Assembly (NCBI RefSeq): GCF_034314105.1
Contig: NZ_JAVIWJ010000001.1
Coordinates: forward strand, 2,791,501-2,855,500
Length of the DNA: 64,000 nucleotides
From: Pseudomonas sp. AB6
GTDB lineage: Bacteria > Pseudomonadota > Gammaproteobacteria > Pseudomonadales > Pseudomonadaceae
Direction of reading: 5' to 3'
The position numbers were made by a program, and so were the translations under genes. Under the pieces are notes generated by a model, which saw only the letters and a list, made by a program, of their open reading frames with translations, had not been told where the DNA came from and made no database searches. This document shows, in pieces, positions 8,886 through 20,406 of the stretch (positions are counted from its first letter, which is position 1; each line of letters starts with the position of its first letter).

Positions 8886-11639
8886 GTGCTGAACAAGCTG
8901 GGTATTAAAGGCCGTGTATTGCTGTTAACCCTCGTTCCTGCCCTGCTGATGGCGGGGGTTCTTGGCGGTTACTTCACGTGGATGCAACTTTCGGACCTGC
9001 AAGCTCAGCTCATGCAGCGCGGCGAAATGATCGCCGAAGAGCTGGCACCGCTGGCCGCCCCTGCATTGGGCCGCAACGACCATGTGTTGCTCGAACGCAT
9101 TGCGGGACAAGCTTTGGAAATCGGTGACGTGCGATCCGTCTCGTTTCTGGATGCAGACCGCACCTTGCTGTCCCATGCGGGGCCCAGCATGATCAATCAA
9201 CAACCGGTTGGAAACAGCACACACTTGCTGCAACGCTCAGGCAACGACGCCACGCGATTTTTATTGCCGGTGTTTGGCCGCCAACGCCACCTGACGGGCG
9301 AGGTGATCCCCGCGGAGGCTGATCGCCTGCTGGGCTGGGTAGAACTTGAACTGTCCCATAACGGAACATTGCTAAGAGGCTATCGCAGCCTGTTCGCCAG
9401 CTTGTTATTGATCGCCACCGGCCTGATGCTGACCGCAATTGTAGCGTTGCGCATGAGCCGCACCATCAGCGTGCCCATTAACCGTATCAAAGTTGCCGTG
9501 GCGCAACTCAAGGACGGCAATCTGGAAGTCCGATTGCCCCCATTGGGCAGTTTGGAGCTAGACGAGCTAGCCTCGGGCATTAACCGCATGGCCGCCACCC
9601 TGCAAAATGCGCAGGAAGAACTGCAACACAGCATTGATCAGGCCACGGAAGACGTTCGGCAAAATCTGGAAACCATCGAAATCCAGAACATTGAACTGGA
9701 CTTGGCGCGCAAAGAAGCACTGGAAGCAAGTCGGATCAAATCCGAATTTCTCGCCAACATGAGCCACGAGATTCGCACGCCACTCAACGGGATTCTCGGC
9801 TTCACTCATTTGCTGCAGAAAAGTGAGATGACTCCGCGTCAGCTGGACTATCTGGGCACCATCGAAAAATCCGCCGATAGCCTGCTGAGCATTATTAACG
9901 AGATTCTCGACTTTTCGAAAATCGAAGCTGGCAAGTTGGTCCTGGACAGCATTCCTTTCAATTTGCGTGATCTGCTCCAGGATACCCTGACCATTCTCGC
10001 CCCGGCCGCCCACGCCAAACAGCTGGAGCTGGTGAGTCTGGTTTACCGCGACACGCCTTTGGCGTTGCTGGGTGACCCGCTGCGACTCAAACAAATTCTC
10101 ACAAACCTGGTCAGCAACGCGATTAAGTTCACTCGGGAAGGCACCATTGTCGCCCGCGCCATGCTCGAAGATGAGCAGGAAGACAGTGTACAACTGCGTA
10201 TCAGCGTGCAAGACACCGGCATCGGCCTCTCCAGCCAGGACGTGCGTGCGCTGTTCCAGGCATTCAGCCAGGCGGACAACTCGCTGTCCCGACAGCCGGG
10301 CGGCACCGGACTCGGACTGGTGATTTCCAAGCGACTAATTGAACAAATGGGCGGAGAAATAGGCGTCGACAGTACGCCGGGTGAAGGGTCGGAATTCTGG
10401 ATCAGCTTGAACCTGCCGAAAACTCGAGGCGATTTAGAGGACTTACCCTCTGCGCCGTTGTTAGGGCGGCGAGTCGCGGTGCTGGAAAATCACGAATTGG
10501 CGCGCCAGGCCTTGCAACATCAACTGGAAGATTGTGGCCTCGAAGCACTCACCTTCAGCAACCTCGAAAGCCTGATTAACGGCGTCACCGCCGCCCACGA
10601 AACGCCCCAAGGCATTGACTTGGCCGTCTTGGGCATCACTGCCCATGAATTGCCACCTGAGCGCTTGCGTCAGCATATTTGGGACTTGGAAAACTTGGGC
10701 TGCAAGGTTTTGGTGCTTTGCCCAACCACAGAGCAGGCACAGTTCCAGTTGGCCGTGCCCAATGCCCATAGTCAGCTGCAGGCCAAGCCCGCGTGTACGC
10801 GTAAATTACGTCGTGCCCTATCTGAATTGATCCAACCGCGACAGCAACGCAGCGATACCTCCGAGCCGTTATCGAGTCGGGCGCCGCGCCTGCTGTGTGT
10901 TGACGACAACCCGGCCAATCTGCTGTTAGTGCAAACGTTGCTCGAAGACATGGGCGCTAATGTTGTAGCGGTCGACAGCGGCTACGCAGCGGTATATGCC
11001 GTGCAGAAGGAGGCGTTCGACTTGGTGCTGATGGACGTACAAATGCCAGGCATGGACGGGCGCCAAGCCACTGAAGCGATTCGCGCCTGGGAGGTTGAGC
11101 GTCAGAGCACTTCGCTGCCGATTGTCGCTCTCACCGCCCACGCCATGGCGAATGAAAAGCGCGCATTGTTGCAAAGCGGTATGGACGACTACCTGACCAA
11201 GCCGATCAGTGAGCGGCAACTGGCGCAGGTGGTACTCAAATGGACAGGTCTCGCATTGCGCAACCAAGCGCCTGAGCGCACTAATGAAAACGCACGAAAC
11301 GGTGTCGACCTGCATGTGCTGGACCATGAGGAAGGTTTGCGCCTGGCGGCGGGAAAAGCCGATCTAGCGGCAGACATGCTGGCCATGCTCCTTGCATCGC
11401 TGGACACCGACCGCGAAGCGATTCGCAACGCCCGGGAATCCAACGACAAATCGGCACTGATCGAACGTGTGCATCGACTACACGGTGCGACCCGTTACTG
11501 CGGGGTCCCGCAATTGCGCGCCGCGTGTCAACGCAGTGAAACCCTGCTAAAAAAAGACGCCCCCGAAGCCGACGCAGCCCTCGACGAACTGGCCATGGCG
11601 ATCAATAGGCTGGCCATAGAAGCCCGCGTGAGCGCTTGA
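8886..11639 (+). CDS. gacS: Hybrid sensor histidine kinase GacS
   Basis: GacS (BarA family) is the inner-membrane sensor of the Gac/Rsm cascade. It phosphorylates GacA and controls secondary metabolism, biofilm and virulence switches. The 917-residue protein starts at GTG. Its order is: membrane segment (about 9-30), periplasmic loop, second membrane segment (about 165-190), HAMP, coiled coil, HisKA with H294 ([11 protein letters not shown]), HATPase, a degenerate receiver, a second receiver with D717 ([10 protein letters not shown]) and an HPt domain with H866 ([10 protein letters not shown]). All three phospho-residues of the relay are intact, so the gene looks functional. Its place next to cysM and ldhA matches other pseudomonads. 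Confidence 0.97.
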   Translation: MLNKLGIKGRVLLLTLVPALLMAGVLGGYFTWMQLSDLQAQLMQRGEMIAEELAPLAAPALGRNDHVLLERIAGQALEIGDVRSVSFLDADRTLLSHAGPSMINQQPVGNSTHLLQRSGNDATRFLLPVFGRQRHLTGEVIPAEADRLLGWVELELSHNGTLLRGYRSLFASLLLIATGLMLTAIVALRMSRTISVPINRIKVAVAQLKDGNLEVRLPPLGSLELDELASGINRMAATLQNAQEELQHSIDQATEDVRQNLETIEIQNIELDLARKEALEASRIKSEFLANMSHEIRTPLNGILGFTHLLQKSEMTPRQLDYLGTIEKSADSLLSIINEILDFSKIEAGKLVLDSIPFNLRDLLQDTLTILAPAAHAKQLELVSLVYRDTPLALLGDPLRLKQILTNLVSNAIKFTREGTIVARAMLEDEQEDSVQLRISVQDTGIGLSSQDVRALFQAFSQADNSLSRQPGGTGLGLVISKRLIEQMGGEIGVDSTPGEGSEFWISLNLPKTRGDLEDLPSAPLLGRRVAVLENHELARQALQHQLEDCGLEALTFSNLESLINGVTAAHETPQGIDLAVLGITAHELPPERLRQHIWDLENLGCKVLVLCPTTEQAQFQLAVPNAHSQLQAKPACTRKLRRALSELIQPRQQRSDTSEPLSSRAPRLLCVDDNPANLLLVQTLLEDMGANVVAVDSGYAAVYAVQKEAFDLVLMDVQMPGMDGRQATEAIRAWEVERQSTSLPIVALTAHAMANEKRALLQSGMDDYLTKPISERQLAQVVLKWTGLALRNQAPERTNENARNGVDLHVLDHEEGLRLAAGKADLAADMLAMLLASLDTDREAIRNARESNDKSALIERVHRLHGATRYCGVPQLRAACQRSETLLKKDAPEADAALDELAMAINRLAIEARVSA

Positions 11640-11745
11640 TCCAAAGCAACAACCGCGTCAAATGAATCGGTTATACCTTGTGCCGAACGAAATACTTGTG
11701 TGGCTTGCCGACGAAGGCGGTTTATCAGGCAAATCTCATTAAGCC

Positions 11746-11791
11746 ATTCGCAGGCAAGCCTGCTCCCACCATCGACCGGGTGCCTGCGAAA
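11746..11791. repeat. REP-like palindromic unit upstream of ldhA
   Basis: ATTCGCAGGCAAGCCTGCTC followed some 17 bases later by GGTGCCTGCGAA forms an imperfect inverted pair of the Pseudomonas REP type (GCAGGCAAGCCTGC core). It lies between gacS and ldhA. Confidence 0.65.
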
Positions 11792-11818
11792 AAACATCAT
11801 CGCCAATGAGGTTTAGTT

Positions 11819-12808
11819 ATGCGCACGCTCGTCTTCAGCAGCCAGAACTATGATCGCGAAAGCTTTCTCGCCGCCACGTTACCCAGCGGCGTGGACCTGC
11901 ACTTTCAACCTGCACGGCTGAACCTGGACACCGTTGCGCTGGCAGACCACCACCCGGTGGTGTGCGCATTCATCAATGATGACCTCAGTGCTCCGGTATT
12001 GGAGCAATTGGCCGCAGGCGGCACGCGCTTGATAGCCTTGCGCTCAGCAGGTTTCAACCACGTCGATTTACCGGCCGCGCAAAAGCTGGGCCTCAGCGTG
12101 GTGCGAGTTCCGGCGTATTCTCCCCATGCCGTGGCCGAACACGCCGTGGCTTTGATTCTGGCGTTGAATCGACACCTGCACCGCGCCTACAACCGTACCC
12201 GCGACGGGGACTTTAGCCTGCATGGGCTGACCGGATTCGACCTGGTGGGTAAAACGGTCGGCATCGTCGGAACAGGTCAGATTGGCGCAACCTTCGCCCG
12301 AATCATGGCCGGATTTGGCTGCACCCTGCTCGCCTATGACCCTTATCCAAATCCTGTCGTTATGGCACTGGGCGCCCGATACCTGAGCCTGCCGGAGTTG
12401 CTGGGGCAAGCACAGATCATCAGCCTGCATTGCCCGCTGACCCCTCAAAGCAAACATTTGATTAACAGCGCAACATTGGCGCAGGTGCAGCCCGGCGCCA
12501 TGTTGATCAATACCGGTCGCGGCGCACTGGTCGACACGCCAGCCTTGATCGAAGCACTGAAAAGCGGGCAACTGGGTTACCTGGGGCTGGATGTCTATGA
12601 AGAAGAGGCAAAACTGTTCTTCGAAGATCGCTCTGATCAACCGTTGCAAGACGATGTGCTAGCGCGCCTGCTGACATTCCCTAACGTGATTATTACCGCG
12701 CATCAAGCGTTCTTGACCCGCGAGGCGTTGGGCGCTATTGCCCAAACAACCTTGGACAACATTGCCCGCTGGGCGGAGGGGTCACCACAGAATCTGGTAG
12801 AGGGCTAA
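11819..12808 (+). CDS. ldhA: D-lactate dehydrogenase, NAD-dependent
   Basis: LdhA reduces pyruvate to D-lactate with NADH in the cytosol, a fermentative route used at low oxygen. The 329-residue protein belongs to the D-2-hydroxyacid dehydrogenase family. It has a Rossmann motif VGTGQIGATFARI (about residue 150) and the catalytic trio Arg (NTGRGALVDT, about 235), Glu (DVYEEEA, about 264) and His (ITAHQAFLT, about 296). A TGAGG ribosome binding site precedes the ATG. It follows gacS after a REP-like unit and probably has its own promoter. Confidence 0.95.
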   Translation: MRTLVFSSQNYDRESFLAATLPSGVDLHFQPARLNLDTVALADHHPVVCAFINDDLSAPVLEQLAAGGTRLIALRSAGFNHVDLPAAQKLGLSVVRVPAYSPHAVAEHAVALILALNRHLHRAYNRTRDGDFSLHGLTGFDLVGKTVGIVGTGQIGATFARIMAGFGCTLLAYDPYPNPVVMALGARYLSLPELLGQAQIISLHCPLTPQSKHLINSATLAQVQPGAMLINTGRGALVDTPALIEALKSGQLGYLGLDVYEEEAKLFFEDRSDQPLQDDVLARLLTFPNVIITAHQAFLTREALGAIAQTTLDNIARWAEGSPQNLVEG

Positions 12809-12842
12809 AAACTGGTAGGATGCGCGCAGATTTGGAGGACCC

Positions 12843-13280
12843 ATGGTCGAACACGATTTCCGCTACAGCCTGCTTAACCCACAACACACCTTGACCGAAG
12901 TCCGTGCACTGGCGCCAGGGCGTTATCAAGTCACCGGCAACGGCGGCTCGATTCACGCCGACGATGTTCTTTTGGTCACGCTTAAAGGCAGCAAGGAGTT
13001 GTCCATGCGCCTGACCGTTGAAAAGGTCCGGCACTTGATCAATCCTCGTGGCCAATGGGTCGCGGTGGCTCAAGGTCCGGCATTCGCAGAATTGGCGATC
13101 CACCAATGGCAGGTCAACTGCAACGGGTGCCAGGTCGAATTGAAGTTCGAGTTTGCAGTCGACGCCAAGCTGGGCACCAAAGCACAAAAACCGGCAGCCG
13201 CTGCTCGCATTGCCGAGTTGGGCTGGAAAACCGAGGGCGATAAGCACCTTTGCCGTAAATGCCAGGAGCAAGCCGCATGA
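12843..13280 (+). CDS. Zinc-ribbon-like protein of unknown function
   Basis: A 145-residue soluble protein preceded by TTGGAGG. Two CxxC pairs near the C-terminus (CNGCQ at about 101 and CRKCQ at about 138) could bind a metal as a split zinc ribbon. No signal peptide or membrane segment is present. Its TGA overlaps the ATG of the following META-domain lipoprotein (ATGA), so the two are translationally coupled. I do not recognise a characterised homologue. Confidence 0.75.
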   Translation: MVEHDFRYSLLNPQHTLTEVRALAPGRYQVTGNGGSIHADDVLLVTLKGSKELSMRLTVEKVRHLINPRGQWVAVAQGPAFAELAIHQWQVNCNGCQVELKFEFAVDAKLGTKAQKPAAAARIAELGWKTEGDKHLCRKCQEQAA

Positions 13281-13681
13281 GAGGGGCCGTTTTTCTTGGT
13301 TTACTTGGCAGCACGCTGTTGGGCTGCGTTGCCCAGCCTCCAGGCGTGCAGCAAGATCAGAGCTATTTACTGGAATGGATTGGCGACCGTCCTTTGGTCG
13401 ACCGTAGCCACCTGACCATGACTTTAGGCAAAGATGGCCGCGCCTATGGCAACGCCGGCTGTAACCATTGGTTCGCGCCATACGCGCAAGAAGGCGAGAA
13501 GTTTCACTTTGGCATGGTTGGCAGCACCCGTAGAGTCTGCTCACCCGCGGTGATGGAGCAAGAACAACGCTTTCTCGACGCCCTGACCAAAGTTCAACGC
13601 TGGGACATTTCCCCTATCGAGCAACTGCGTCTTTGGCCCGAACAAGGCAAACCGCTGCGGTTCTGGTTGGAGGACAGCTGA
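13277..13681 (+). CDS. META domain lipoprotein
   Basis: A 134-residue protein starting MRGAVFLGLLGSTLLGC, a short lipoprotein signal with a lipobox-like LLGC, so it is probably lipid-anchored in the envelope. The mature part has the META/HslJ pattern: an N-terminal WIGDRPL segment, then GRAYGNAGCNHWFAPY and STRRVCSPAVMEQEQRFLDAL. HslJ-like META proteins are linked to heat-shock and antibiotic tolerance, with no defined reaction. The start overlaps the previous gene by 4 bases, and an upstream in-frame start at 13259 would destroy the lipoprotein signal. Confidence 0.85.
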   Translation: MRGAVFLGLLGSTLLGCVAQPPGVQQDQSYLLEWIGDRPLVDRSHLTMTLGKDGRAYGNAGCNHWFAPYAQEGEKFHFGMVGSTRRVCSPAVMEQEQRFLDALTKVQRWDISPIEQLRLWPEQGKPLRFWLEDS

Positions 13682-13706
13682 TTCAGCATTGCTTGGTCTG
13701 ACGCCC

Positions 13707-13724
13707 TCGCGAACAAGTTCGCGA
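13707..13724. repeat. REP-like hairpin between convergent genes
   Basis: TCGCGAAC-AA-GTTCGCGA is a perfect 8-bp-arm palindrome of the Pseudomonas REP type, located between the convergent META lipoprotein and TlpA-like genes. It has no T run, so it is probably a REP unit rather than an intrinsic terminator. Confidence 0.65.
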
Positions 13725-13755
13725 AGGCCATCTCGCGGTTTACCTGCCAAACATC

Positions 13756-14223
13756 TCACCCCTCGCCGCGCAACGCCGCTAACCGCTGGCTTACACCTGC
13801 CGCCGTCTGCTCACCCAACAACGTTTCGCGCACTTTGCCCTTGTCGTCGATGATGTAGGTCACTGGCAGCGCTTCGCTGTGGGGCAAGTCGTAATGATCC
13901 GCCGGATCTAGCGCCAGCACCGTGAATCCAATGCCCAGCGCAGCGCTGGCTGACTTCAAATCTTCGCCCTGCAAGCCATCAAAATTAACTCCGAAAACGC
14001 TGACATGCTGATCTTTAAGCTGCTTTGCCAACGCATTGAGCTCAGGAATCTCAGTGCGGCAGGGACCACACCACTCCGCCCAATAGTTAATAACTAACCA
14101 ATGCTTATCGACCTGCTCGCTAGCGACCTTCTGCCCGTTCTGATCAGGCCCTAGATCCACGCCACATCCGCTAAGCAATACACTACCTAGAAGAGTCATT
14201 ATTGCTACCCATTGCCTCGCCAT
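13756..14223 (-). CDS. TlpA-like thioredoxin-fold lipoprotein
   Basis: A 155-residue envelope protein beginning MARQWVAIMTLLGSVLLSGC, a lipoprotein signal with lipobox LSGC. The mature part has a TlpA/ResA thioredoxin fold with active site WCGPC (in EWCGPCRTEIPEL) and the cis-proline segment LPVTYIIDDKG. It should reduce or shuffle disulphides outside the cytosol. The ATG at 14223 has GGAAG 5 bases upstream. A longer in-frame start at 14265 would bury the signal peptide. Confidence 0.9.
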   Translation of the reverse strand: MARQWVAIMTLLGSVLLSGCGVDLGPDQNGQKVASEQVDKHWLVINYWAEWCGPCRTEIPELNALAKQLKDQHVSVFGVNFDGLQGEDLKSASAALGIGFTVLALDPADHYDLPHSEALPVTYIIDDKGKVRETLLGEQTAAGVSQRLAALRGEG

Positions 14224-14350
14224 ATGATCTTCCTTCATCAAGGTATTCACGTTAACTGTGACCAATTAACGCCCCGGCCGCCAGCAAGGTTCAGGAGCGG
14301 ACGCCACGTATGTAGAATAGCCGCCACCTTACGCAAGATGCGACCCGCCA

Positions 14351-15715
<1,365 letters not shown>

Positions 15716-15739
15716 TGTATTTGGCTCAGAGTGCGGTGA

Positions 15740-16411
15740 TCAATGATTCACCGTATACGCCAGCATCATCGACAACTGACACATCGGCCGCCCACTTTCG
15801 GCGTGCCATTGATTGAAGGCGCCCTGCACCGCCGCCAAGTCTTTGAGGCTGGTGGGCACACGGTCGATGATGTCCTGAGCGTTGAGCCCGGCCACCATGT
15901 CGTAGGTCGGGATGAAGGTGTCTTTGCCCACCATCCGCAAAAAACTCGGCGCCGACATGCCGCCCAACTGATAGCCGTGTTTGGACAGATACTTCCACAG
16001 GCCAACAATATCGGTCACCGGCCAGTTAGCGATGAAGTTACCAAAGCTGCCGTGTTCTTTGCTGATGTCTAGAGTCATTTGGGCATTGCGTGGCACGCTC
16101 TTCAGTTTGCCCAAATGCCGAATGATCCGCGCATCTTGCATCAAACGCTCAAGGTGTTCGGCGCCCATCAAGACGACTTTCTCGGGATCGAAACGGAAGA
16201 ATACTTCTTCGAATGTCGGCCACTTGGCGTCGACCAGACTGTGCTTTAGGCCTGCGCGAAAAACGCGCTGCGCCAATGCAGACAAATAACGGTCGTTGCC
16301 GATCTTGCGCAATTGCGAGGGGGTTCTAGGGTGCGGTAGATGCGCTTCAAGGGCAGCAGACGAGCCAAAGCGATTCAGGTTGTATTCAAGTAGCCATTTG
16401 TAATCGCGCAT
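15740..16411 (-). CDS. tag: DNA-3-methyladenine glycosylase I family protein
   Basis: A 223-residue HhH-GPD-like protein starting MRDYKWLLEYNLNRF, resembling a divergent Tag (DNA-3-methyladenine glycosylase I) family annotated in pseudomonads. Tag excises 3-methyladenine from alkylated DNA. Supporting segments are WPTFEEVFFRFDPEKV and GLWKYLSKHGYQLGG. The zinc ligands of E. coli Tag are not obvious here, so the activity may differ. The start at 16411 avoids a 17-residue extension into ttcA. It lies 7 bases downstream of ttcA on the same strand. Confidence 0.75.
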   Translation of the reverse strand: MRDYKWLLEYNLNRFGSSAALEAHLPHPRTPSQLRKIGNDRYLSALAQRVFRAGLKHSLVDAKWPTFEEVFFRFDPEKVVLMGAEHLERLMQDARIIRHLGKLKSVPRNAQMTLDISKEHGSFGNFIANWPVTDIVGLWKYLSKHGYQLGGMSAPSFLRMVGKDTFIPTYDMVAGLNAQDIIDRVPTSLKDLAAVQGAFNQWHAESGRPMCQLSMMLAYTVNH

Positions 16412-16418
16412 GCCGTTC

Positions 16419-17243
16419 CTAAAGGTTCGTAACGTTGACGAAGCGCGAAGCTGCGGTTTCATCGATACGCAGTTGAGTGAAATCGAACAGGTTACGGTCC
16501 GCCAGTTGCGACGGCTGGACGTTTTGTAGCGCCCGAAAAATACTCTCAGTACGTCCGGGAGTTTTGCTTTCCCATTCGGACAGCATGTCTTTGACTACTT
16601 GGCGCTGCAGGTGCTCTTGAGATCCGCAGAGGTTGCACGGGATGATCGGAAAATTCTTGAAGTCAGAAAATGCCTGAATGTCCTTTTCAGTGCAGTACGC
16701 CAACGGCCGAATCACCACGTTGCGACCATCATCAGCCCGTAGCTTGGGCGGCATAGCCTTGAGTGCACCGTTAAAGAACAGGTTCAGGAAGAAGGTTTCA
16801 ATGATGTCATCGCGATGATGACCCAGCGCCATCTTTGTCGCGCCAATTTCGTCGGCATAGGTGTAAAGCGTCCCACGCCGCAGGCGTGAGCACAGCGAAC
16901 AGGTGGTTTTACCTTCCGGGATCAGCTTCTTAACCACCGAATAAGTGTCTTTCTCGATGATATGGTACTCGACGCCCAGCTTCTCGAAATACTCAGGCAG
17001 CACGTGCTCGGGAAACCCCGGCTGCTTTTGATCCATGTTCACCGCAACGATGTCGAATGTGATCGGAGCGACTTTCTGAAAATGCATTAGCACATCGAGT
17101 AATGTGTAACTGTCTTTACCGCCCGACAGACACACCATCACCTTGTCGCCCTCTTCAATCATCTTGAAGTCAGCCACTGCTTCGCCAGCGAAGCGGCGTA
17201 GACGCTTCTGCACTTGATTGTGGTGAACGCACAGCATGCCCAT
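16419..17243 (-). CDS. ttcA: tRNA 2-thiocytidine(32) synthetase TtcA
   Basis: TtcA thiolates C32 of certain tRNAs in an ATP-dependent reaction using an iron-sulphur cluster. The 274-residue protein has the PP-loop [13 protein letters not shown] (about 45-58), CSLC (about 120) and CNLC (about 213) cysteine pairs, and the family segment [15 protein letters not shown] chose ATG at 17243 ([15 protein letters not shown]) because it matches the usual N-terminus. An in-frame GTG at 17267 has no ribosome binding site. It probably forms a two-gene unit with the tag-like gene. Confidence 0.94.
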   Translation of the reverse strand: MGMLCVHHNQVQKRLRRFAGEAVADFKMIEEGDKVMVCLSGGKDSYTLLDVLMHFQKVAPITFDIVAVNMDQKQPGFPEHVLPEYFEKLGVEYHIIEKDTYSVVKKLIPEGKTTCSLCSRLRRGTLYTYADEIGATKMALGHHRDDIIETFFLNLFFNGALKAMPPKLRADDGRNVVIRPLAYCTEKDIQAFSDFKNFPIIPCNLCGSQEHLQRQVVKDMLSEWESKTPGRTESIFRALQNVQPSQLADRNLFDFTQLRIDETAASRFVNVTNL

Positions 17244-17590
17244 GGTGTTGATATCTCTAATGATCACTCAAAAAAAGTACGCATTTTACGCGACACCTCT
17301 AATGGGCGCATGTGGGAATCGTCTTATCCGATATTTGGCTTTAGCCACTTGCGCTGAACTTACTCTCAGACCAGCCACTAAGTTACACACGGCTAAATAG
17401 CGTGTCGCGATTAACAGCATCGGTTAGAGCGCGAATTGCTCTAAAGAAGCGCTATTCGCGTCCCTATACTGCGACATAAGGTCGCACACGTTTTTTTGTA
17501 TGAACGCCGGGCCCTATAACTGTCGAGCGCTTGGCTCGACGGGCGCTCCGCTGGGGGGCGACAGTAAATAATAATAAAAGGAGTAACAGT
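17244..17590. other. ttcA / Yip1-protein divergent intergenic region with nested hairpins
   Basis: 347 bases without a gene. Two structured elements stand out: TGCGAC-ATAAG-GTCGCA (17470-17486) followed after four bases by a run of seven T, and the hairpin GTCGAGC-GCTTG-GCTCGAC (17522-17540). The second is nested in a wider ACTGTCG...CGACAGT dyad (17519-17565). These lie 25-120 bases upstream of the Yip1-family gene and may shape its leader. Confidence 0.55.
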
Positions 17591-18193
17591 ATGATGAATC
17601 ACGTTTTGGGATTGTTTACCCATCCTGGTCGCGAGTGGCAACAAATACGCGGTGATAAAGAAGAATCCATCGGCCACATGTACTTGACTCACACGTTGAT
17701 TCTGGCAGCGATTCCCGCTGTAGCCGCTTACATAGGCACTACACAAGTGGGCTGGGTCATTGGAAGTCGAGCGCCAGTGATGTTGACCCATGAAAGCGCA
17801 CTATGGATGACCGTTATGTCCTACTTTGCCATGCTGGGAGGAGTGGCGGTCATGGGCGGTTTCATCCACTGGATGGCACGTACGTATGATGCCAATCCGA
17901 GCTTGTCTCGTTGCATCGCATTTGCAACCTATACTGCATCACCGCTGTTCGTCGGTGGACTGGCCGCAATTTATCCTCATATGTGGCTGGGAATGCTCAT
18001 AGGATTGGCTGCGATCTGCTACACGGTCTATCTACTGTATGTTGGATTGCCAACCTTTATGAATATCCACGCCGATGAAGGCTTTATGTTTTCGACGTCA
18101 GTACTGGCCGTAGGCCTGGTGGTACTGGTCGCAATCATGGCGTTCACCGTCGTATTGTGGGGTATCGGTGTAGGCCCCGAATACACCAACTGA
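17591..18193 (+). CDS. Yip1 domain inner-membrane protein
   Basis: A 200-residue protein with five or so transmembrane segments and a cytosolic N-terminus (MMNHVLGLFTHPGREWQQI). The pattern of a short amphipathic start, then spaced hydrophobic helices with conserved Tyr/Pro (YTASPLFVGGLAAIYPHMW), fits the Yip1/DUF1282 family. These proteins have no defined role in bacteria. ATG 17591 follows AAAGGAG, whereas an upstream in-frame start at 17531 runs through the leader hairpin. A terminator follows the stop. Confidence 0.8.
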   Translation: MMNHVLGLFTHPGREWQQIRGDKEESIGHMYLTHTLILAAIPAVAAYIGTTQVGWVIGSRAPVMLTHESALWMTVMSYFAMLGGVAVMGGFIHWMARTYDANPSLSRCIAFATYTASPLFVGGLAAIYPHMWLGMLIGLAAICYTVYLLYVGLPTFMNIHADEGFMFSTSVLAVGLVVLVAIMAFTVVLWGIGVGPEYTN

Positions 18194-18222
18194 TTTTAAT
18201 CGCAAGCCCTCACGCACGGTGA

Positions 18223-18255
18223 CGAGCCGCCTCTTTAGGCGGCTCGGCTATTTTT
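18223..18255 (+). terminator. Rho-independent terminator after the Yip1-family gene
   Basis: CGAGCCGCCT-CTT-TAGGCGGCTCG forms a stem of about 10 bp followed by GCTATTTTT, 30 bases after the stop codon. Confidence 0.85.
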
Positions 18256-18333
18256 GATGACCATTGGGCAGCTTCAGTTTTCAGCGGACCGGAGCTTTAC
18301 GGCATACTTGCCACCTCTGGAGAGCCATTAAGA

Positions 18334-18828
18334 ATGCCCGAGCACATCACATCCCGTGTCGAGGTCTGTTATCAGCAAGCCGAAGCCTTTTTCAAGCGAA
18401 CCTTTAAACGCCCGGTGGTCAGCCTAAAACTGCGTGGTCAAAAAGCCGGCGTGGCCCATTTGCATGAAAATTTGCTGCGCTTCAATCCCCAGCTTTACCG
18501 AGAAAACCGTGATGATTTTCTTAAGCAAACGGTGGCCCACGAAGTGGCACATCTGATCGCTCATCAGTTGTTCGGCGAACGTATTCAGCCCCATGGCGAA
18601 GAGTGGCAGCTGATCATGCGAGGGGTGTATGAGTTGCCGCCTAATCGCTGTCACACCTACGCCATCCAACGCCGTAGCGTCACTCGCTACATTTACCGCT
18701 GTCCCTGCGCCAACAACGATTTTGCGTTTTCCGCGCAACGTCATTCGCTGGTTCGCCAAGGCCGAAGGTATCTGTGTCGGCGCTGTCGCGAAACGTTAGT
18801 GTTCAGTGGTGAGATGCGGGTTGAGTGA
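18334..18828 (+). CDS. sprT: SprT family zinc metalloprotease-like protein
   Basis: A 164-residue protein of the SprT family, with the zinc-metallopeptidase motif HEVAH (H69, E70, H73), a downstream HGEEW that supplies the third ligand, and a C-terminal zinc ribbon (CPC ... CRRC). Its eukaryotic relative SPRTN cleaves DNA-protein crosslinks. The bacterial substrate is not established. The frame is complete and of normal length. It is monocistronic, with a strong terminator shared with the convergent dctA. Confidence 0.92.
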   Translation: MPEHITSRVEVCYQQAEAFFKRTFKRPVVSLKLRGQKAGVAHLHENLLRFNPQLYRENRDDFLKQTVAHEVAHLIAHQLFGERIQPHGEEWQLIMRGVYELPPNRCHTYAIQRRSVTRYIYRCPCANNDFAFSAQRHSLVRQGRRYLCRRCRETLVFSGEMRVE

Positions 18829-18855
18829 GAGTGAGACTGACCGAAACCCGTACGT

Positions 18856-18884
18856 AAAAAACCCATCAAAGATGGGTTTTTTTT
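18856..18884. terminator. Bidirectional terminator between sprT and dctA
   Basis: AAAAAACCCATC-AAA-GATGGGTTTTTTTT forms a perfect stem with T runs on both strands, between convergent genes. Confidence 0.93.
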
Positions 18885-18904
18885 ATTGCTTGGCTTACTG
18901 AGTG

Positions 18905-20254
18905 TTAAACAGTTTCGCGCGATGCAGCAGATGTCGGGATCTTACCTTCGGCCACACCCAAATCGTCTTCTGGACCGGTATTGGTGATGGGACGACCACC
19001 GGAAGCCAACTCAACTTGTAACTGGGTTTCGTCCAGCTCACCGACCCACTTGGCCACGACCAGTGTCGCTACGGCGTTACCAACCAGGTTGGTCAAGGCG
19101 CGGGCTTCTGACATGAAGCGGTCGATGCCGAGAATCAGCGCCAGACCGGCAACCGGCAAGGTGCCAACGGCAGACAGCGTTGCAGCCAACACGATAAAGC
19201 CGCTCCCGGTTACACCGGCGGCGCCTTTGGACGACAACAAAAGCACAACCAACAACGTGATCTGGTGAGTGATATCCATGTGGGTGTCAGTCGCCTGAGC
19301 GATGAACACGGCGGCCATGGTCAGATAAATCGCGGTGCCGTCAAGGTTGAACGAGTAACCCGTCGGAATGACAAGACCTACGACCGACTTCTTGGCGCCC
19401 AGGCGCTCCATCTTCACCAACATGCGCGGCAAGGCGGATTCCGAAGAAGAAGTGCCGAGCACAATCAGCAGTTCTTCACGGATGTAACGTATGACCTTGA
19501 CAACACTGAAGCCGTGCGCACGAGCGATAGCGCCTAGTACGACCAATACGAACACTACGCAGGTGATATAGAAGCACAGCATCAACTGACCGAGCTGCAC
19601 CAGCGAACCGACACCATAAGCCCCTATGGTGAAGGCCATTGCGCCAAATGCGCCCAGTGGGGCGAGCTTCATGATCATATTGATGATGTTGAACATCACG
19701 TGAGCAAAGCGATCAATGAAGTCCAGCAGCGGCTTGCCGTAGGCACCCAGGCGGTGCAGGGCGAAACCGAAGATCACCGAGAACATCAGCACTTGGAGGA
19801 TATCGCCGGTGGCGAACGCACTGAAAATGGTGTTCGGGATGATGTTCAAGATAAAGCTGATAACGCTTTGATCTGCACCGGCAGCGACATAAGCCGCAAC
19901 TTTGGAAGCATCGAGCGTTGCGACGTCGATGTGCATACCGGCACCCGGCTGCACCACGTTGACCACGACCAGACCTACAAGCAGGGCAATGGTGGACACA
20001 ACTTCGAAGTACAGCAACGCGAAACCGCCGGTCTTGCCTACAGACTTCATGGTCTGCATGCCGGCAATACCGCTGACAACCGTACAAAAGATGATCGGGG
20101 CGATGATCATTTTGATCAGCTTGATGAACCCGTCACCCAGTGGCTTTAGTGCAACGCCGGTATGAGGGTAAAAATGACCGATTAGAACGCCGATAATTAT
20201 CGCTACGATCACCTGAAAATACAGGGATTTATACAAGGGCTGACGAGTCGTCAT
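18905..20254 (-). CDS. dctA: C4-dicarboxylate:H+/Na+ symporter DctA
   Basis: DctA imports succinate, fumarate and malate across the inner membrane, feeding the TCA cycle. The 449-residue protein has the DAACS family signatures: [24 protein letters not shown], the re-entrant loop [14 protein letters not shown], the substrate segment [20 protein letters not shown] and [20 protein letters not shown]. About eight membrane helices are visible. ATG 20254 follows TGAGGAA, and a start at 20287 is less likely. A consensus sigma-54 promoter lies about 140 bases upstream, as expected of DctB/DctD-controlled dctA. No dctBD genes are in the window. Confidence 0.96.
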   Translation of the reverse strand: MTTRQPLYKSLYFQVIVAIIIGVLIGHFYPHTGVALKPLGDGFIKLIKMIIAPIIFCTVVSGIAGMQTMKSVGKTGGFALLYFEVVSTIALLVGLVVVNVVQPGAGMHIDVATLDASKVAAYVAAGADQSVISFILNIIPNTIFSAFATGDILQVLMFSVIFGFALHRLGAYGKPLLDFIDRFAHVMFNIINMIMKLAPLGAFGAMAFTIGAYGVGSLVQLGQLMLCFYITCVVFVLVVLGAIARAHGFSVVKVIRYIREELLIVLGTSSSESALPRMLVKMERLGAKKSVVGLVIPTGYSFNLDGTAIYLTMAAVFIAQATDTHMDITHQITLLVVLLLSSKGAAGVTGSGFIVLAATLSAVGTLPVAGLALILGIDRFMSEARALTNLVGNAVATLVVAKWVGELDETQLQVELASGGRPITNTGPEDDLGVAEGKIPTSAASRETV

Positions 20255-20390
20255 TGCGAAGTTCCTCAGGAGCGCTGCGGGCATCATCCATCTGATGCGC
20301 GCGGCACTAAACCGCTTAACCCTCCTGCACTGGAGGGATTTGTTTTGGCGAGTTGCGGGGGCAGGCCGTTCGCAAACCTCTACGCCCTAT

Positions 20391-20406
20391 CGCAAAGCGT
20401 GTGCCA
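20391..20406 (-). promoter_or_regulatory. Sigma-54 (RpoN) promoter of dctA
   Basis: Read on the minus strand the sequence is TGGCAC-ACGCT-TTGCG, which matches the -24/-12 consensus TGGCAC-N5-TTGCW at all invariant bases (GG and GC, spacing right). It lies 137 bases upstream of the dctA start codon, giving a leader of about 125 nt. This agrees with the known RpoN/DctD control of dctA. Confidence 0.88.

Noticed and set aside
8561..8896. 111-codon minus-strand frame in the cysM-gacS gap
   Set aside because: Overlaps the gacS start and the REP-like unit, without ribosome site or known domain.
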